A DNA stretch of 58,067 nt from Desulfovibrio sp. (GTDB lineage Bacteria; Desulfobacterota; Desulfovibrionia; Desulfovibrionales; Desulfovibrionaceae): NCBI GenBank assembly GCA_031288535.1, contig JAITRF010000069.1, forward strand, positions 1 to 58,067, in the 5' to 3' direction. Positions 8,301 to 15,692 of the stretch are shown here, piece after piece. The notes under the pieces were generated by a model that ran no database searches, was not told the DNA's origin, and saw nothing but the letters and a program-made list of their open reading frames with translations. How positions within the stretch are numbered: the stretch's first letter is position 1; each line of letters starts with the position of its first letter. A program made the position numbers and the translations under genes.

Positions 8301-9984
8301 GCTTGAACTTGATGAGCCTGGCCTGACCCGGCTCTTCGTCAAGGATGTTCGCCTGGTAACCGATGAAGGTCATCAGGGACATGACCAGGGATTCCCGGAT
8401 CGGGTCTATGGGCGGATTGGTGATCTGGGCGAACTGCTGCCGGAAATAGGAAAAAAGGGAGCGCGGCCTTGCGTCCAGCACGGAAAGGGGAATGTCCGCC
8501 CCCATGGAGCCGACCGGCTCAGCGCCCTTCTCCGCCATAGGCCAGAGCAGTATGTCCAAATCGTCGCGATCATAGCCGAAGAGGCATTGCAGAAAAGGCA
8601 GCGCCGCGTCCACGTTGCGCGTAAAATCGATGTCCACGCTGAAAAGGCCGGGGACGTCCACGCGGTTTTCATCCACCCAGCGCCGGTAGGGCTGCAAGCG
8701 GGCAAGGCGGCTCTTGATCTCCACATTCTCGATCAGGCGCCCGGCCACGATATCCGCAAGCACCATCTGCCCCGGTCGCAGGGCGCCTTTTTTGACCACC
8801 CGCTCCTCCGGCAAATCCAGCACCCCGTCTTCAGAGGCCAGTACCACCAGCCCGTCGCTGGTCTCGGTATAGCGGGCGGGGCGCAGGCCGTTGCGGTCCA
8901 GGCAGGCGCCGACCCGCAGGCCGTCGGTGAAGACGACGGCCGCCGGGCCGTCCCAGGGCTCCATCAATCCGGCGTGAAACTCGAAAAATCCGCGCAAATC
9001 CGGCCCCATGGGATATTTGGCCCCCCAGGCCTGGGGAATGAGCATGGCCATGGCATGGTCGTAACCGCGGCCGCCGCGCAGCAAAAGCTCCAGGGCGTTG
9101 TCCAGATTGGCGGAATCGCTGGCTCCCGCTTCGATCAAGGGAAAAAGTTTGCGGATGTCCTTGCCGTCTTTGCCGAACAAGGGCGAGGAAAGCCCGGACT
9201 CGCGCGCCGTAAGCCAGTTGCAGTTGCCCCGGATGGTGTTGATTTCCCCGTTGTGGGCCAGACAGCGGAAAGGATGGGCCAGACGCCAGGAGGGGAAGGT
9301 GTTGGTGCTGTATCTCTGGTGCACTACGGCAAAGGCGGAGGCAACGCGCTCGTCGGCGAGGTCGTGGTAAAATCCCTCTATCTGGGAAGCCATCATCATG
9401 CCCTTGTAGACCACGACCCGGCAGGAAAGGCTGGGTAGATAGAAGTCGTCCGCGGAAAACCCGGCCCGCGCCGCCTCGCGCTCCATGCATTTGCGCAGAA
9501 CGTACAGACGCCGTTCCAGGGCCTCGTCGCCGCCGCCCTTGTCGTCGCTTACCGCAAACTGACAGATATGGGGCCGGCTCGCCCGCGCCGTCGTGCCGAG
9601 CACGTCAGGGTTGACCGGCACGTCGCGCCAGGCCAGAATGCGAAAGCCTTCCGCGGTAGCCGTGACCTGCATCAGATCCCGGCATCGGGCGATCGCCTTT
9701 TCCTCCGTAGGGAGAAAAACGATGCCCAGCCCGTAAGAGCCTTGCGGCGGCAGGGAGCAGTCGAACCGGTCGCGCACGAAGGCGTCCGGGATGCGGAACA
9801 GGATGCCGGCGCCGTCCCCGGAATCCGCGTCCGCCCCGGCCGCACCGCGATGTGTCAGGTTGCACAAGGCCTGAATGCCCATTTTGATGACATCGTGCCT
9901 GGCTTCCCCGTCCAGGCGGCAGATGAAACCCACCCCGCAGGCGTCGTGTTCGAATTGCGGGTCGTAGAGGCCTGTTTTGCGCAT
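5395..9984 (-). CDS. gltB: Glutamate synthase large subunit GltB
   Basis: Alpha subunit of glutamate synthase (GOGAT): converts 2-oxoglutarate and glutamine to two glutamates. The 1529-aa product has the class II glutamine amidotransferase domain whose nucleophile would be Cys16 (HDACGVGF) after removal of a 15-residue propeptide. The central and FMN-binding synthase domains follow (PPPHHDIYSIEDIAQLI, ISGADGGTGASPLSSI), with the 3Fe-4S cluster cysteines in CIMMRKCHTNGCPVG. The C-terminus is the GXGXG beta-helix domain (MTGGTVVVLG). A good Shine-Dalgarno AAGGAAG precedes the ATG. It is transcribed away from dsrC and followed by gltD. Confidence 0.97.
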   Translation of the reverse strand: MRKTGLYDPQFEHDACGVGFICRLDGEARHDVIKMGIQALCNLTHRGAAGADADSGDGAGILFRIPDAFVRDRFDCSLPPQGSYGLGIVFLPTEEKAIARCRDLMQVTATAEGFRILAWRDVPVNPDVLGTTARASRPHICQFAVSDDKGGGDEALERRLYVLRKCMEREAARAGFSADDFYLPSLSCRVVVYKGMMMASQIEGFYHDLADERVASAFAVVHQRYSTNTFPSWRLAHPFRCLAHNGEINTIRGNCNWLTARESGLSSPLFGKDGKDIRKLFPLIEAGASDSANLDNALELLLRGGRGYDHAMAMLIPQAWGAKYPMGPDLRGFFEFHAGLMEPWDGPAAVVFTDGLRVGACLDRNGLRPARYTETSDGLVVLASEDGVLDLPEERVVKKGALRPGQMVLADIVAGRLIENVEIKSRLARLQPYRRWVDENRVDVPGLFSVDIDFTRNVDAALPFLQCLFGYDRDDLDILLWPMAEKGAEPVGSMGADIPLSVLDARPRSLFSYFRQQFAQITNPPIDPIRESLVMSLMTFIGYQANILDEEPGQARLIKFKHPILSNSDLQRLRENREPGFACRTLDATFTPEAGGENGAALAAALSRLEKESAEAIGDGIGIIVVSDKQADGIKLPVPAILAATAVAKVTRERGSMNVGLICETGEAREGNHMALLLALGASAVNPWLAFESVAAIAAANAGLQDAPSPTGAVENYIAALCSALRKIMSKMGISTLRSYRGAGIFEAVGLGPTLVQAYFPSISSRVGGVGLEHIEDAYLRRRDMALRLREEMLAVDGDEEDEEEEAPGSPLPVGGFYRFRRDGEAHLWNPETITLLQTAVRNEDQEAYRRYAGLVNNPPGQPFTLRHLLRFTPDPARPPLPLSGVEGADSIVRRFVTGAMSFGSLSKEAHETMALAMNGMGARSNSGEGGEDRERYKPLPDGRSVRSAIKQVASGRFGVTLEYMINAGELQIKIAQGAKPGEGGHLPGHKVNSEIARVRNSTPGVSLISPPPHHDIYSIEDIAQLIYDLRQANDAARVSVKLVSETGVGTIAAGAAKAMADSILISGADGGTGASPLSSIMHAGCPWEIGLAETQQTLVLNNLRGRVRLQVDGQMKTGRDVAVACLLGADEFGFATAVLVSMGCIMMRKCHTNGCPVGVATQDPRMRARFRGKPEHVLNYFRFVAEEVREIMAELGFANMAEMTGQVERLKLEPHPALPHTRHLNFSGLLFAPRGDVRRYSGASEAFVQAGKGLDDELLPLLDAAVEKGERLEFERRVRNTDRTLGAKISSRIVRARGMEGLPDDSIRLNLYGAAGQSFGAFAARGLTLHLRGAANDYVGKGLSGGRIVISLPENVAPDFLSHKNIIAGNVALYGATGGELFLRGRAGERFAVRNSGATAVVEGVGDHGCEYMTGGTVVVLGLTGVNFAAGMSGGIAYVYDKDGLFDSRCNLEMVDLVLPAEADEEELRALIEKHHAYTGSPLARKLLAGWSWEKERFLKVFPMEYRRVLGEMSAADAATPRREVGPV

Positions 9985-10241
9985 ATAACTTCCTTATTTT
10001 TATTTACCGTATGCCCGGTACAGTTATACGGACAGGCCGCCGCTGTCAATCGGCGGAACAGGGAATCGGCCGCCGCCGGGATTGCGCGGTCGCCTGCCGG
10101 CTTGCGCCGCTTCGCCGAGGCTTCGGCCGGACGGCTGTGGAAATCCGTACAAGATGCGTTCGTCCGGCGGCCTTGCTATTGACTTCTTGTCCGTTTTACG
10201 GGAAGAGATAATCAAACATACCGTCTGAAAAGGAGAAAACA
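9985..10241. promoter_or_regulatory. Divergent intergenic region gltB / dsrC
   Basis: This 257-bp stretch must hold promoters for gltB (left) and dsrC (right). Close to gltB it is AT-rich (TATTTTTATTTACC) with an imperfect dyad CCGTAT...ATACGG around 10007-10031. The middle is GC-rich with repeat-like character (CCGGCTTGCGCCGCTTCGCC). A TTGACT at 10179 and GATAAT at 10207 lie too far apart (22 bp) to be a confident sigma-70 promoter. AAGGAG precedes the dsrC ATG. Confidence 0.5.
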
Positions 10242-10559
10242 ATGGCAGAAGTCACCTATAACGGGAAAACCTTTGAAGTGGACGAGGACGGTTTTTTGCT
10301 GCGCTTTGAGGAGTGGTCCCCGGAATGGCTTGAGTATGTCAAGGAATCCGAGGGTATACCTACAATCACTCCGGATCACAAGAAAATTTTGGATTTTCTG
10401 CAGGACTACTATAAAAAGAACGGCATCGCTCCCATGGTGCGCATCCTGTCCAAAAATACCGGCTATAAGTTGAAAGAAGTCTACGAACTCTTTCCTTCCG
10501 GTCCGGGCAAGGGGGCTTGCAAAATGGCCGGTTTGCCGAAGCCGACCGGCTGCGTGTGA
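10242..10559 (+). CDS. dsrC: Sulfur carrier DsrC (TusE family)
   Basis: Small sulfur-trafficking protein of dissimilatory sulfite reduction; it carries the trisulfide product of DsrAB to the membrane DsrMKJOP complex. The 105-aa product matches the family throughout (WSPEWLEYVKESEGIPTITP, VRILSKNTGYKLKEVYELFP). It keeps both C-terminal redox cysteines, Cys93 (GACKMAG) and the penultimate Cys104 (PTGCV), eleven residues apart; true DsrC has both whereas TusE has only the last. It stands alone, as in Desulfovibrio, not next to dsrAB. A strong AAGGAG lies upstream. It is the best single marker here that the organism respires sulfate or sulfite. Confidence 0.96.
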   Translation: MAEVTYNGKTFEVDEDGFLLRFEEWSPEWLEYVKESEGIPTITPDHKKILDFLQDYYKKNGIAPMVRILSKNTGYKLKEVYELFPSGPGKGACKMAGLPKPTGCV

Positions 10560-10771
10560 CGAAACGCATAAAATCCGGACATCCTCCGGGTTCGCGGCGG
10601 ACGCGCCGCGGGGTGCCTGCAGGCGGGCTTTGCCCGCTTGCAGGCATTGGCATTGAGGAAACGCTGATTGTTCCCCTGAAGGGGGGCTTTGCCCCTTCAA
10701 ACTCCCCCGACAGAGGCGGCTTGCGCCGCCTTCGGCGGTGCAAAGCCTTTAGGGTTCCGTAGTGTTCGCTT
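10560..10771. repeat. GC-rich intergenic hairpin cluster after dsrC
   Basis: No gene is visible. Several inverted repeats follow each other: GCGGCGG/CGCGCCGC near 10595-10610, a long stem 10614-10646 (TGCCTGCAGGCGGGC, loop TTT, 14 of 15 pairs), CCCCTGAAGGGG and GGCTTTGCCCC near 10675-10700, and GGCGGCTTGCGCCGCC near 10712-10730. The long stem could stop dsrC transcription but lacks a T run. The texture is like the dispersed GC-rich repeats elsewhere in the window. Confidence 0.55.
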
Positions 10772-10801
10772 TTGCAAGTAAATACTATGCGAATAAAAAC
10801 C

Positions 10802-11317
10802 ATGCCTGTCCGGCTTGATTCTCCGAAGATCATCCCTCCGGGGCTGCCGGAAGGCAGGGCGCGCGCCTTGCTTTTCAGCAGACGGGAGCGGTTGCGCGCC
10901 GAAGGAAAACTTCTTGTCTTCACCAACGGCTGTTTTGACCTGCTGCACCCCGGCCACGTGGATTTGCTGAGCAGGGCAAGGGCTGAAGGCGACGCCCTCT
11001 TTCTGGGGCTGAACAGCGACCGCTCCGTGCGCGCTCTGGGCAAGGGCGCCAACCGGCCTGTCAATCCTTTCCCCGCGCGGGCCTATGTGCTGGCGCATCT
11101 GGCCAGCGTCGATTTTGTGGTCGGCTTTGACGAAGACGACCCCTCGGAACTGATTCGCCTGCTTGAACCGGATGTGCTGGTCAAAGGCGGCGACTGGGAC
11201 GTGGAGAAAATCGTCGGAGGCGACTTTGTCCGGGCGCGGGGAGGAAAGGTTCTCTCTCTGCCCCTGCTTGAAGGGTTCTCCACCACTGCCCTGATCGAAG
11301 CCATCCGCCGGGGCTGA
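10802..11317 (+). CDS. hldC: Heptose-1-phosphate adenylyltransferase (RfaE2/HldC-like)
   Basis: Nucleotidyltransferase that makes ADP-heptose from D-glycero-beta-D-manno-heptose 1-phosphate for LPS inner core. The cytidylyltransferase-fold signature is clear: FTNGCFDLLHPGHVDLLSRA (HxGH motif), then GLNSDRSVRALGKG and the end motif LVKGGDWD...VVGG-like EKIVGGDFV. There is no N-terminal kinase domain, so this is the separate E2 half of HldE. The start is uncertain: ATG at 10802 or 10787, or TTG at 10772; none has a clear Shine-Dalgarno sequence. It stands alone between repeat-rich gaps. Confidence 0.88.
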   Translation: MPVRLDSPKIIPPGLPEGRARALLFSRRERLRAEGKLLVFTNGCFDLLHPGHVDLLSRARAEGDALFLGLNSDRSVRALGKGANRPVNPFPARAYVLAHLASVDFVVGFDEDDPSELIRLLEPDVLVKGGDWDVEKIVGGDFVRARGGKVLSLPLLEGFSTTALIEAIRRG

Positions 11318-11340
11318 AAAAACCACAGGCTTCCGCTTTG

Positions 11341-11459
11341 AAGCGGTTTGACCTTGAAGACGAACCGCCCGGGATTTGCCCGCAAATCCCTGACGAGAGA
11401 TTGCCGCGAGGCGAACCTGTTTCGCCGTCAAGCGGTAATCTCAAGCATAAAATGTTCTA
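11341..11459. repeat. Dispersed intergenic element C, copy 1
   Basis: The segment AAGCGGTTTGACCTTGAAG ... GATTTGCCCGCAAATCC ... GCGAACCTGTTTCGCCGTCA ... AATCTCAAGC ... ATGTTCTA recurs with about 80% identity by eye at 39231-39356 in the same orientation. Its right end (reverse complement TAGAACATTTTATG) overlaps and supplies the TAG stop codon of the gene at 11457-12071. Confidence 0.75.
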
Positions 11460-12071
11460 GTAGGTCCAACGGCCCTTCACATACTTGACCAGTTCGGTCG
11501 TGCTCTCGCTGCTTTTCAGGGCAAAGGGCCCGCGCTCCGCGGCGGCCTTGGTGGCGGCGATGCAATAAAATTCCTTTTCCACATAACGTATGGTGCCTAC
11601 ATAGACCACCGGCGGATTGCCTTCCGACTTCTTGTAGGAAGTGTTGATGCTCACCGGGTCCACGGCGATGTAGCGGGCGATATAGGTGCCGTCGCTGTTT
11701 TTCTTGACTTCTTTTTTCTTTTCCGAAGGCATGATGGTGCGGTTGAAGGAATCCACGATACTGCGCGCGAACTCGTCCAGCTTCTGCTTGATCGCGTCAT
11801 CTGCGTCCGCGCTAGCCTTGGCGGGAGCCGCCTTGGCAGGAGCGGCTTTCGCAGGAGCGGCCTTGGCGGGGGTGGCTTTGGCTGGAGCAGCCTTGGCTTC
11901 GCTTTTCGCCGCCGGGGCGGCTTTGGCGGGAGCGGCTTTCGCCGGGGCGGCTCTGGTTTCGCTTTTCGCCTCCGGGGCGGGTTTGGCGGCATCCGCGGCC
12001 GCAAAGGCCGGCGCCGCGCTAAAGCAGACAAAAAGGGCCGCAACAAGGCTCACTCGCAACAAATACTTCAT
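11457..12071 (-). CDS. Exported protein with Ala-Pro-Lys repeat linker
   Basis: The 204-aa product starts with a signal peptide (MKYLLRVSLVAALFVCFSAA, cleavage likely after PAFA). Residues about 25-90 are a low-complexity linker of PAKAA/PAAKSEAK units, of the kind that spans the periplasm or peptidoglycan. The last 110 residues form an unrecognised domain (DDAIKQKLDEFARSIVDSF, then YIARYIAVDPVSINTSY, YVGTIRYVEKEFYC) that looks mostly beta. I picked the ATG at 12071, which gives a clean signal peptide; the frame extends to 12104. The stop TAG belongs to an intergenic repeat end, so the C-terminus may have been trimmed or moved. Function unknown; periplasmic location inferred. Confidence 0.7.
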   Translation of the reverse strand: MKYLLRVSLVAALFVCFSAAPAFAAADAAKPAPEAKSETRAAPAKAAPAKAAPAAKSEAKAAPAKATPAKAAPAKAAPAKAAPAKASADADDAIKQKLDEFARSIVDSFNRTIMPSEKKKEVKKNSDGTYIARYIAVDPVSINTSYKKSEGNPPVVYVGTIRYVEKEFYCIAATKAAAERGPFALKSSESTTELVKYVKGRWTY

Positions 12072-12102
12072 TTTGCACCTCAAATTTTCACGTATTGTTC
12101 TC

Positions 12103-12133
12103 AAGAAAAAAGCGCCGCCGTTTGCGGCGGCGC
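12103..12133 (-). terminator. Rho-independent terminator 2 after the VWA-OmpA gene
   Basis: GCGCCGCCG (12112-12120) pairs with 12125-12133 around a 4-nt loop; reading the minus strand the stem is followed by TTTTTTCTT (12111-12103). It is a textbook intrinsic terminator that backs up the one at 12181 and isolates the gene at 11457-12071. Confidence 0.85.
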
Positions 12134-12180
12134 GTCAGCCTTTGCGGCCGATTGCCGGTTTCCTTGCGGAAATCCGAAAC

Positions 12181-12209
12181 AGAAAGGCCCGGCGGAGCCG
12201 GGCCTTTCT
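12181..12209 (-). terminator. Rho-independent terminator 1 after the VWA-OmpA gene
   Basis: AGAAAGGCCCGG (12181-12192) pairs perfectly with 12198-12209 around a 5-nt loop, 14 bp past the stop of the minus-strand gene. The T-rich arm and following TGTTT act as a weak U-tract. Confidence 0.8.
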
Positions 12210-12223
12210 GTAATCATGCCGTG

Positions 12224-13279
12224 TTATTTGAAGTCGATGTCAGCGCGGCGATAGTTGAAATCAACGGCGGAACGGCGGTTGAAGTCAATCTCGGCGCGGC
12301 GGTTCATCCGGCGGCCTTCGTCGGTGCTGTTGTCGAACTTGGGCATGGTTTCGCCAAAGCCGCGGGTGGCGATGCTGTTGGCGGGGATGCCCTTGCCGGC
12401 CAGATAGCGTTTCACGGCTGCGGCGCGGCGTTCGGACAGACGCTGGTTGTAGGGTTCCGTGCCGAGGCTGCAAGTGTGGCCGTCAACCTGGACGCTGGCG
12501 GCGCTGCCGCGCAGAATGCCGGCCAGTTCGTTGAGAATGGCCGCGGACTCGCGGGTGATTTCGGCGGAACCGAGGGCGAACTGCACGCTACGCAGCACGA
12601 TGCGGCCGCTGGCGCAGAACACTTCGGACACGAAACCGTCCGCAACGATGTCATGGTCAATGATGTTTTCAGCGCGCACGCTTACGCTTTCTTTCGGGCG
12701 CAGGTTGGCTATGGCGTCCAGAGTGGCCTGTCCGGCCGGGCTGTCAGCCAGGGAGACAATGTGGAAAACCAGGCCCGGATTGGCGGCTATAGCGGCCTGG
12801 GCGGCGGCATAGGGATCGATGCCGCGGTTGTTTTCACCGTCGCTCACCAGGATGACGGCGGTGGGGGTGGGAAGACCGGCGTACAGGGCCTTGCTCCAGT
12901 GCGCGATGCCGTCACCCATCGGGGTCAGGCGAGCGAACACCTCGTAGGTGTTCTTCAGAGAATCGAAACCTTTCTGGAAAACCGCGCGATTGTAGGTCTG
13001 CTGTTTCACGACCTCTCTGTTGGTCGCAAAGGTGTGAATGGAACCGGTGTAGCCCAGTTCAGGGATGCGATCGTTGATGCGACGCAGGGCCTGTTTGGCC
13101 AATTTGAACTTGTTCTCCGCCATGTGCTTGTGGAACATCATCATCGACCCGGAATAGTCGAGGAGGAAGTCAAAGCTCTGAATTTTGGACGTCTGGCAGG
13201 CCACCGGCGCCGCCACGGCCGCGGCCGCAAAGGCCATCAGCATGAGGGAGACCAGAGAAATGAGGGTAAAGCGTTTCAT
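12224..13279 (-). CDS. VWA domain protein with C-terminal OmpA peptidoglycan-binding domain
   Basis: Envelope protein of 351 aa. A signal peptide (MKRFTLISLVSLMLMAFAAA, cut after AVAA) is followed by a von Willebrand A domain whose MIDAS residues are visible: D41-Y-S43-G-S45, a conserved Thr in LTPMGDG and SDGENN. The C-terminal 120 residues are an OmpA-like domain (VQFALGSAEITRESAAIL, VDGHTCSLGTEPYN, QRLSERRAAAVKRYL). The very end carries three short imperfect repeats (RRAEIDFN, RRSAVDFN, RRADIDFK). The ATG at 13279 has GGAGGAG upstream. Two tandem terminators follow, which suggests strong expression. Probably anchored to peptidoglycan in the periplasm; ligand unknown. Confidence 0.88.
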   Translation of the reverse strand: MKRFTLISLVSLMLMAFAAAAVAAPVACQTSKIQSFDFLLDYSGSMMMFHKHMAENKFKLAKQALRRINDRIPELGYTGSIHTFATNREVVKQQTYNRAVFQKGFDSLKNTYEVFARLTPMGDGIAHWSKALYAGLPTPTAVILVSDGENNRGIDPYAAAQAAIAANPGLVFHIVSLADSPAGQATLDAIANLRPKESVSVRAENIIDHDIVADGFVSEVFCASGRIVLRSVQFALGSAEITRESAAILNELAGILRGSAASVQVDGHTCSLGTEPYNQRLSERRAAAVKRYLAGKGIPANSIATRGFGETMPKFDNSTDEGRRMNRRAEIDFNRRSAVDFNYRRADIDFK

Positions 13280-13680
13280 AGAACTCCTCCGAAAAGATTG
13301 TTTGGGGCTTATTCGGAACATTACGCCCACTTGCCGAACGCAACGCACCGACACACGGAAAAGCACAAGCCCTGCAAAGGGTTGCCAACACGCGCCGACG
13401 TTTTGGTCCTAATGCAATGCTTTCCGATAAAGTCACTATACCGTTTCGAAAATTTCGTCAAGTGCCGGACCGGCGAAATTTCCGGGAAAGACAAAATTTT
13501 TTCATACCGGGGGAAATCATTATCGCTGCTGTCGTCATCCGTACGGCTCGAAACCTCGCCTACGGCCGACGCTCCCCCGGCGGGGTTTGGGGCGGAGCCC
13601 CACAGCCCTTCCCTTGCCGCCGTAAAGCGCCGGAGCGGGCGGGCTTTCCGCGTTCAAACCCGTTCGGGCGCGACTCTGTA
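13280..13680. other. Intergenic region with element D copy
   Basis: A 401-bp stretch without a gene. It should contain the promoter of the VWA-OmpA gene. At 13511-13527 the 17 bases GGGAAATCATTATCGCT are identical to 33159-33175. Around 13577-13601 there is a GC-rich hairpin (GGGGTTTGGGGCGGAGCCCC). Bases 13616-13672 (CCGCCGTAAAGCGCCGGAGC ... CGTTCAAACCCGTT) are a partial copy of the repeat at 28589-28696. Confidence 0.6.
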
Positions 13681-14844
13681 TCAGACGGTTCTCTCCATGT
13701 ACAAAGCCAGCCGCCGCACGGCTTCCTCGATGTTTTCCCGGGAAGAGGCGTAGCAGAAGCGCAGGTGTCCCTCGGCGCCGGGGCCGAAGTCTATTCCGGG
13801 GGCGAGGCCCACTCCGGCCTTTTCCAGGATGTCCAGGGCAAGCGCCAGACTGTCCGCTGGCCCTCCCTTCCTGTCTTGCAGCATGTGCCGCGCGTCCGCC
13901 AGCACATAAAAAGCCCCGGCCGGACGCGAGCCTATGCTGAAGCCGAGACTGCGCAAGCCTTCAAGGAGAACGAGGCGGCGCTCCGCATAGGCCGCGGCCA
14001 TGGCTTCCACCTCCGCGTCCGCCTCGCGCAGCGCGGCCAGGGCCGCCCATTGGGATATGCTGTTCGCGCAGATGAAAAAATTCTGCTGCATGGTTTGCAG
14101 CGCGGGCATCAGCTTCGGCGGCGCGATCAGCCAGCCCACGCGCCAGCCGGTCATGGCGTAGCGCTTGGAAAATCCGTCCAGCACGCAGCAGTCCGGGCTG
14201 ATCTCCAAAGCGGAAACGGCCCTGCCCTCGTAGACCAGACCGTGGTAAATTTCGTCCGAAACCAGCATCGGTCCCAGAGAAGCCAGGCCCCGCAGTTCCT
14301 CTCTGCCCAGAAGCGTGCCCGCGGGATTGGAGGGCGAGTTGACCAGTATGGCCCGCGTGCGCGCCCCCACGAGGCTTTTCACCTTTTCCGCGCCGGGCTG
14401 GAAATTTTCCGCCTCTCCGGCCGGCACGCGGATATTTTCCGCCCCGGTGTACCGGATGAAATTTTCATAGCAGGCATAGGCCGGATCGGCCGTGATCACC
14501 TCGTCCCCCTGCCCGCAGAGGAGGGAAAAAAGCAGGAGCATGGCCGCTGATGTGCCGTTGGTCACCAGCACCTGCTCCGGGCTGACCGTAACGCCGTATT
14601 CGCGCAGGTAGTATTCGGCTATGCCTTCGCGCAGGGGCAAAATTCCCAGGCTGTGGGTATAGGACGTTTTCCCGTCGCGCAGAGCACGCAAGGCCGCTTC
14701 CCTTATGCAGGGAGGGGTTTCGAAATCGGGCTGCCCGATCTCAAGGTGAATGATGTGCCGCCCCCGCCCCTCAAGTTCCTGGGCTTTCTCCAGGATGCTC
14801 ATGGCCAGGAAAGGGGAAAGGCGGGCGCAGTTCCCGCGCGTCAT
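13681..14844 (-). CDS. PLP-dependent class I/II aminotransferase
   Basis: Cytosolic aminotransferase of the aspartate/aromatic family, 387 aa. Visible family residues are EIGQPDFETP near the N-terminus, YTHSLGILPLRE, Asn173 in NSPSNPAGTLL, Asp197 and Tyr200 in SDEIYHGLVY, and the Schiff-base Lys227 in LDGFSKRYAMTGWRVG; Arg near the C-terminus (HLRFCYASS) should bind the substrate carboxylate. Substrate cannot be set from sequence alone; many Desulfovibrio homologues are annotated as aspartate aminotransferase. The start overlaps the fic stop by 4 bp (ATGA), so the two are translationally coupled. Confidence 0.88.
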   Translation of the reverse strand: MTRGNCARLSPFLAMSILEKAQELEGRGRHIIHLEIGQPDFETPPCIREAALRALRDGKTSYTHSLGILPLREGIAEYYLREYGVTVSPEQVLVTNGTSAAMLLLFSLLCGQGDEVITADPAYACYENFIRYTGAENIRVPAGEAENFQPGAEKVKSLVGARTRAILVNSPSNPAGTLLGREELRGLASLGPMLVSDEIYHGLVYEGRAVSALEISPDCCVLDGFSKRYAMTGWRVGWLIAPPKLMPALQTMQQNFFICANSISQWAALAALREADAEVEAMAAAYAERRLVLLEGLRSLGFSIGSRPAGAFYVLADARHMLQDRKGGPADSLALALDILEKAGVGLAPGIDFGPGAEGHLRFCYASSRENIEEAVRRLALYMERTV

Positions 14845-15671
14845 GTCTTCTCCCGTGGCTTTTCAGCCGGAAAGCCCGTGCCGGCAAGGACGTAATCTTC
14901 GCCTTCAATGAGGCGAATGATTTCTTTTTGTCCTTCAATCTGACGGCGAAACATAAAATTCATGAACCCGGAATCATTCCCCTGATCTGAGGCATTAAGG
15001 GAATCAATGTATTCTGCTCTGAGAATTGGCGGAATAATAATCGGCAAAAACGATTTTTGTATAAGAGAAGCATTCATGACCAAACGTGACACCCGACCGT
15101 TGCCATCGGCGAAAGGATGTATGGAAACCAATTTTTTATGTAATATGGCGGCAAACTCGACAGGGTGATATTTATCTCTCTCATTGGCCGCAAAGCTGAA
15201 AAAATCTTCCATGGCTACAGGTATTTGGGAAGGTTTGAGAAAAGTTTTTCCGGTCCCTTTTGAAAACACAAAAGCCGCGGTAGTGCGATATTCACCCGGA
15301 ACGGATTCATTGTCCAAACTGCCTTCAAGAAGCTTATGGAAAAATAAAACATTTTCTTCAGCAATAGTGGCTGAATGAAGTAATTCGAACATATAATCGC
15401 AAGCTTTGGCGTGGCCTGTCACCGCCAGGGCGTCGCGAAGGGATTTTCCACCGGCGGTAAGACCCTCTTCGATTAAAATTCTGGTTTCGCTTTCCGAATA
15501 GGTGAAGCCCTCAAGCGCGTTTGATGTATATACAAGACCGATGCGATAGTACGACTTCAACTGATCGAGCAATCGCTTGTCGGTGAACGGCCTGTACCTA
15601 TTGATCAGCGTCTGGCGCTGATCGATCTGATCAAGAAGGGCGGAAGGCCCGGAATCGGGAGTCGGATGCAT
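14841..15671 (-). CDS. Fic family protein (AMPylase-type)
   Basis: Fic-domain enzyme of 276 aa, predicted to transfer AMP or a related group to a target protein. The catalytic motif HPFADGNGRVSRL is intact (His185 to Arg193). An N-terminal inhibitory helix motif S50-NAL-E54-G55 (TSNALEGFT) places it in the class in which the inhibitory helix is part of the same protein. Base composition is visibly lower in GC than the surrounding dxr and aminotransferase genes, which suggests acquisition. It sits 21 bp after dxr and overlaps the aminotransferase start by 4 bp, so it appears to ride in the uppS-cdsA-dxr transcript. Target unknown. Confidence 0.9.
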   Translation of the reverse strand: MHPTPDSGPSALLDQIDQRQTLINRYRPFTDKRLLDQLKSYYRIGLVYTSNALEGFTYSESETRILIEEGLTAGGKSLRDALAVTGHAKACDYMFELLHSATIAEENVLFFHKLLEGSLDNESVPGEYRTTAAFVFSKGTGKTFLKPSQIPVAMEDFFSFAANERDKYHPVEFAAILHKKLVSIHPFADGNGRVSRLVMNASLIQKSFLPIIIPPILRAEYIDSLNASDQGNDSGFMNFMFRRQIEGQKEIIRLIEGEDYVLAGTGFPAEKPREKT

Positions 15672-15692
15672 ACCGTCGTTGCCTTATCTGGG

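Noticed and set aside
5992..9438. 1148-codon plus-strand frame inside gltB
   Set aside because: Antisense of a conserved gltB; length reflects high GC and absence of stops in the opposite frame.
10179..10212. Sigma-70 promoter for dsrC (TTGACT / GATAAT)
   Set aside because: Spacing of 22 bp is outside the usual range; left unmarked.
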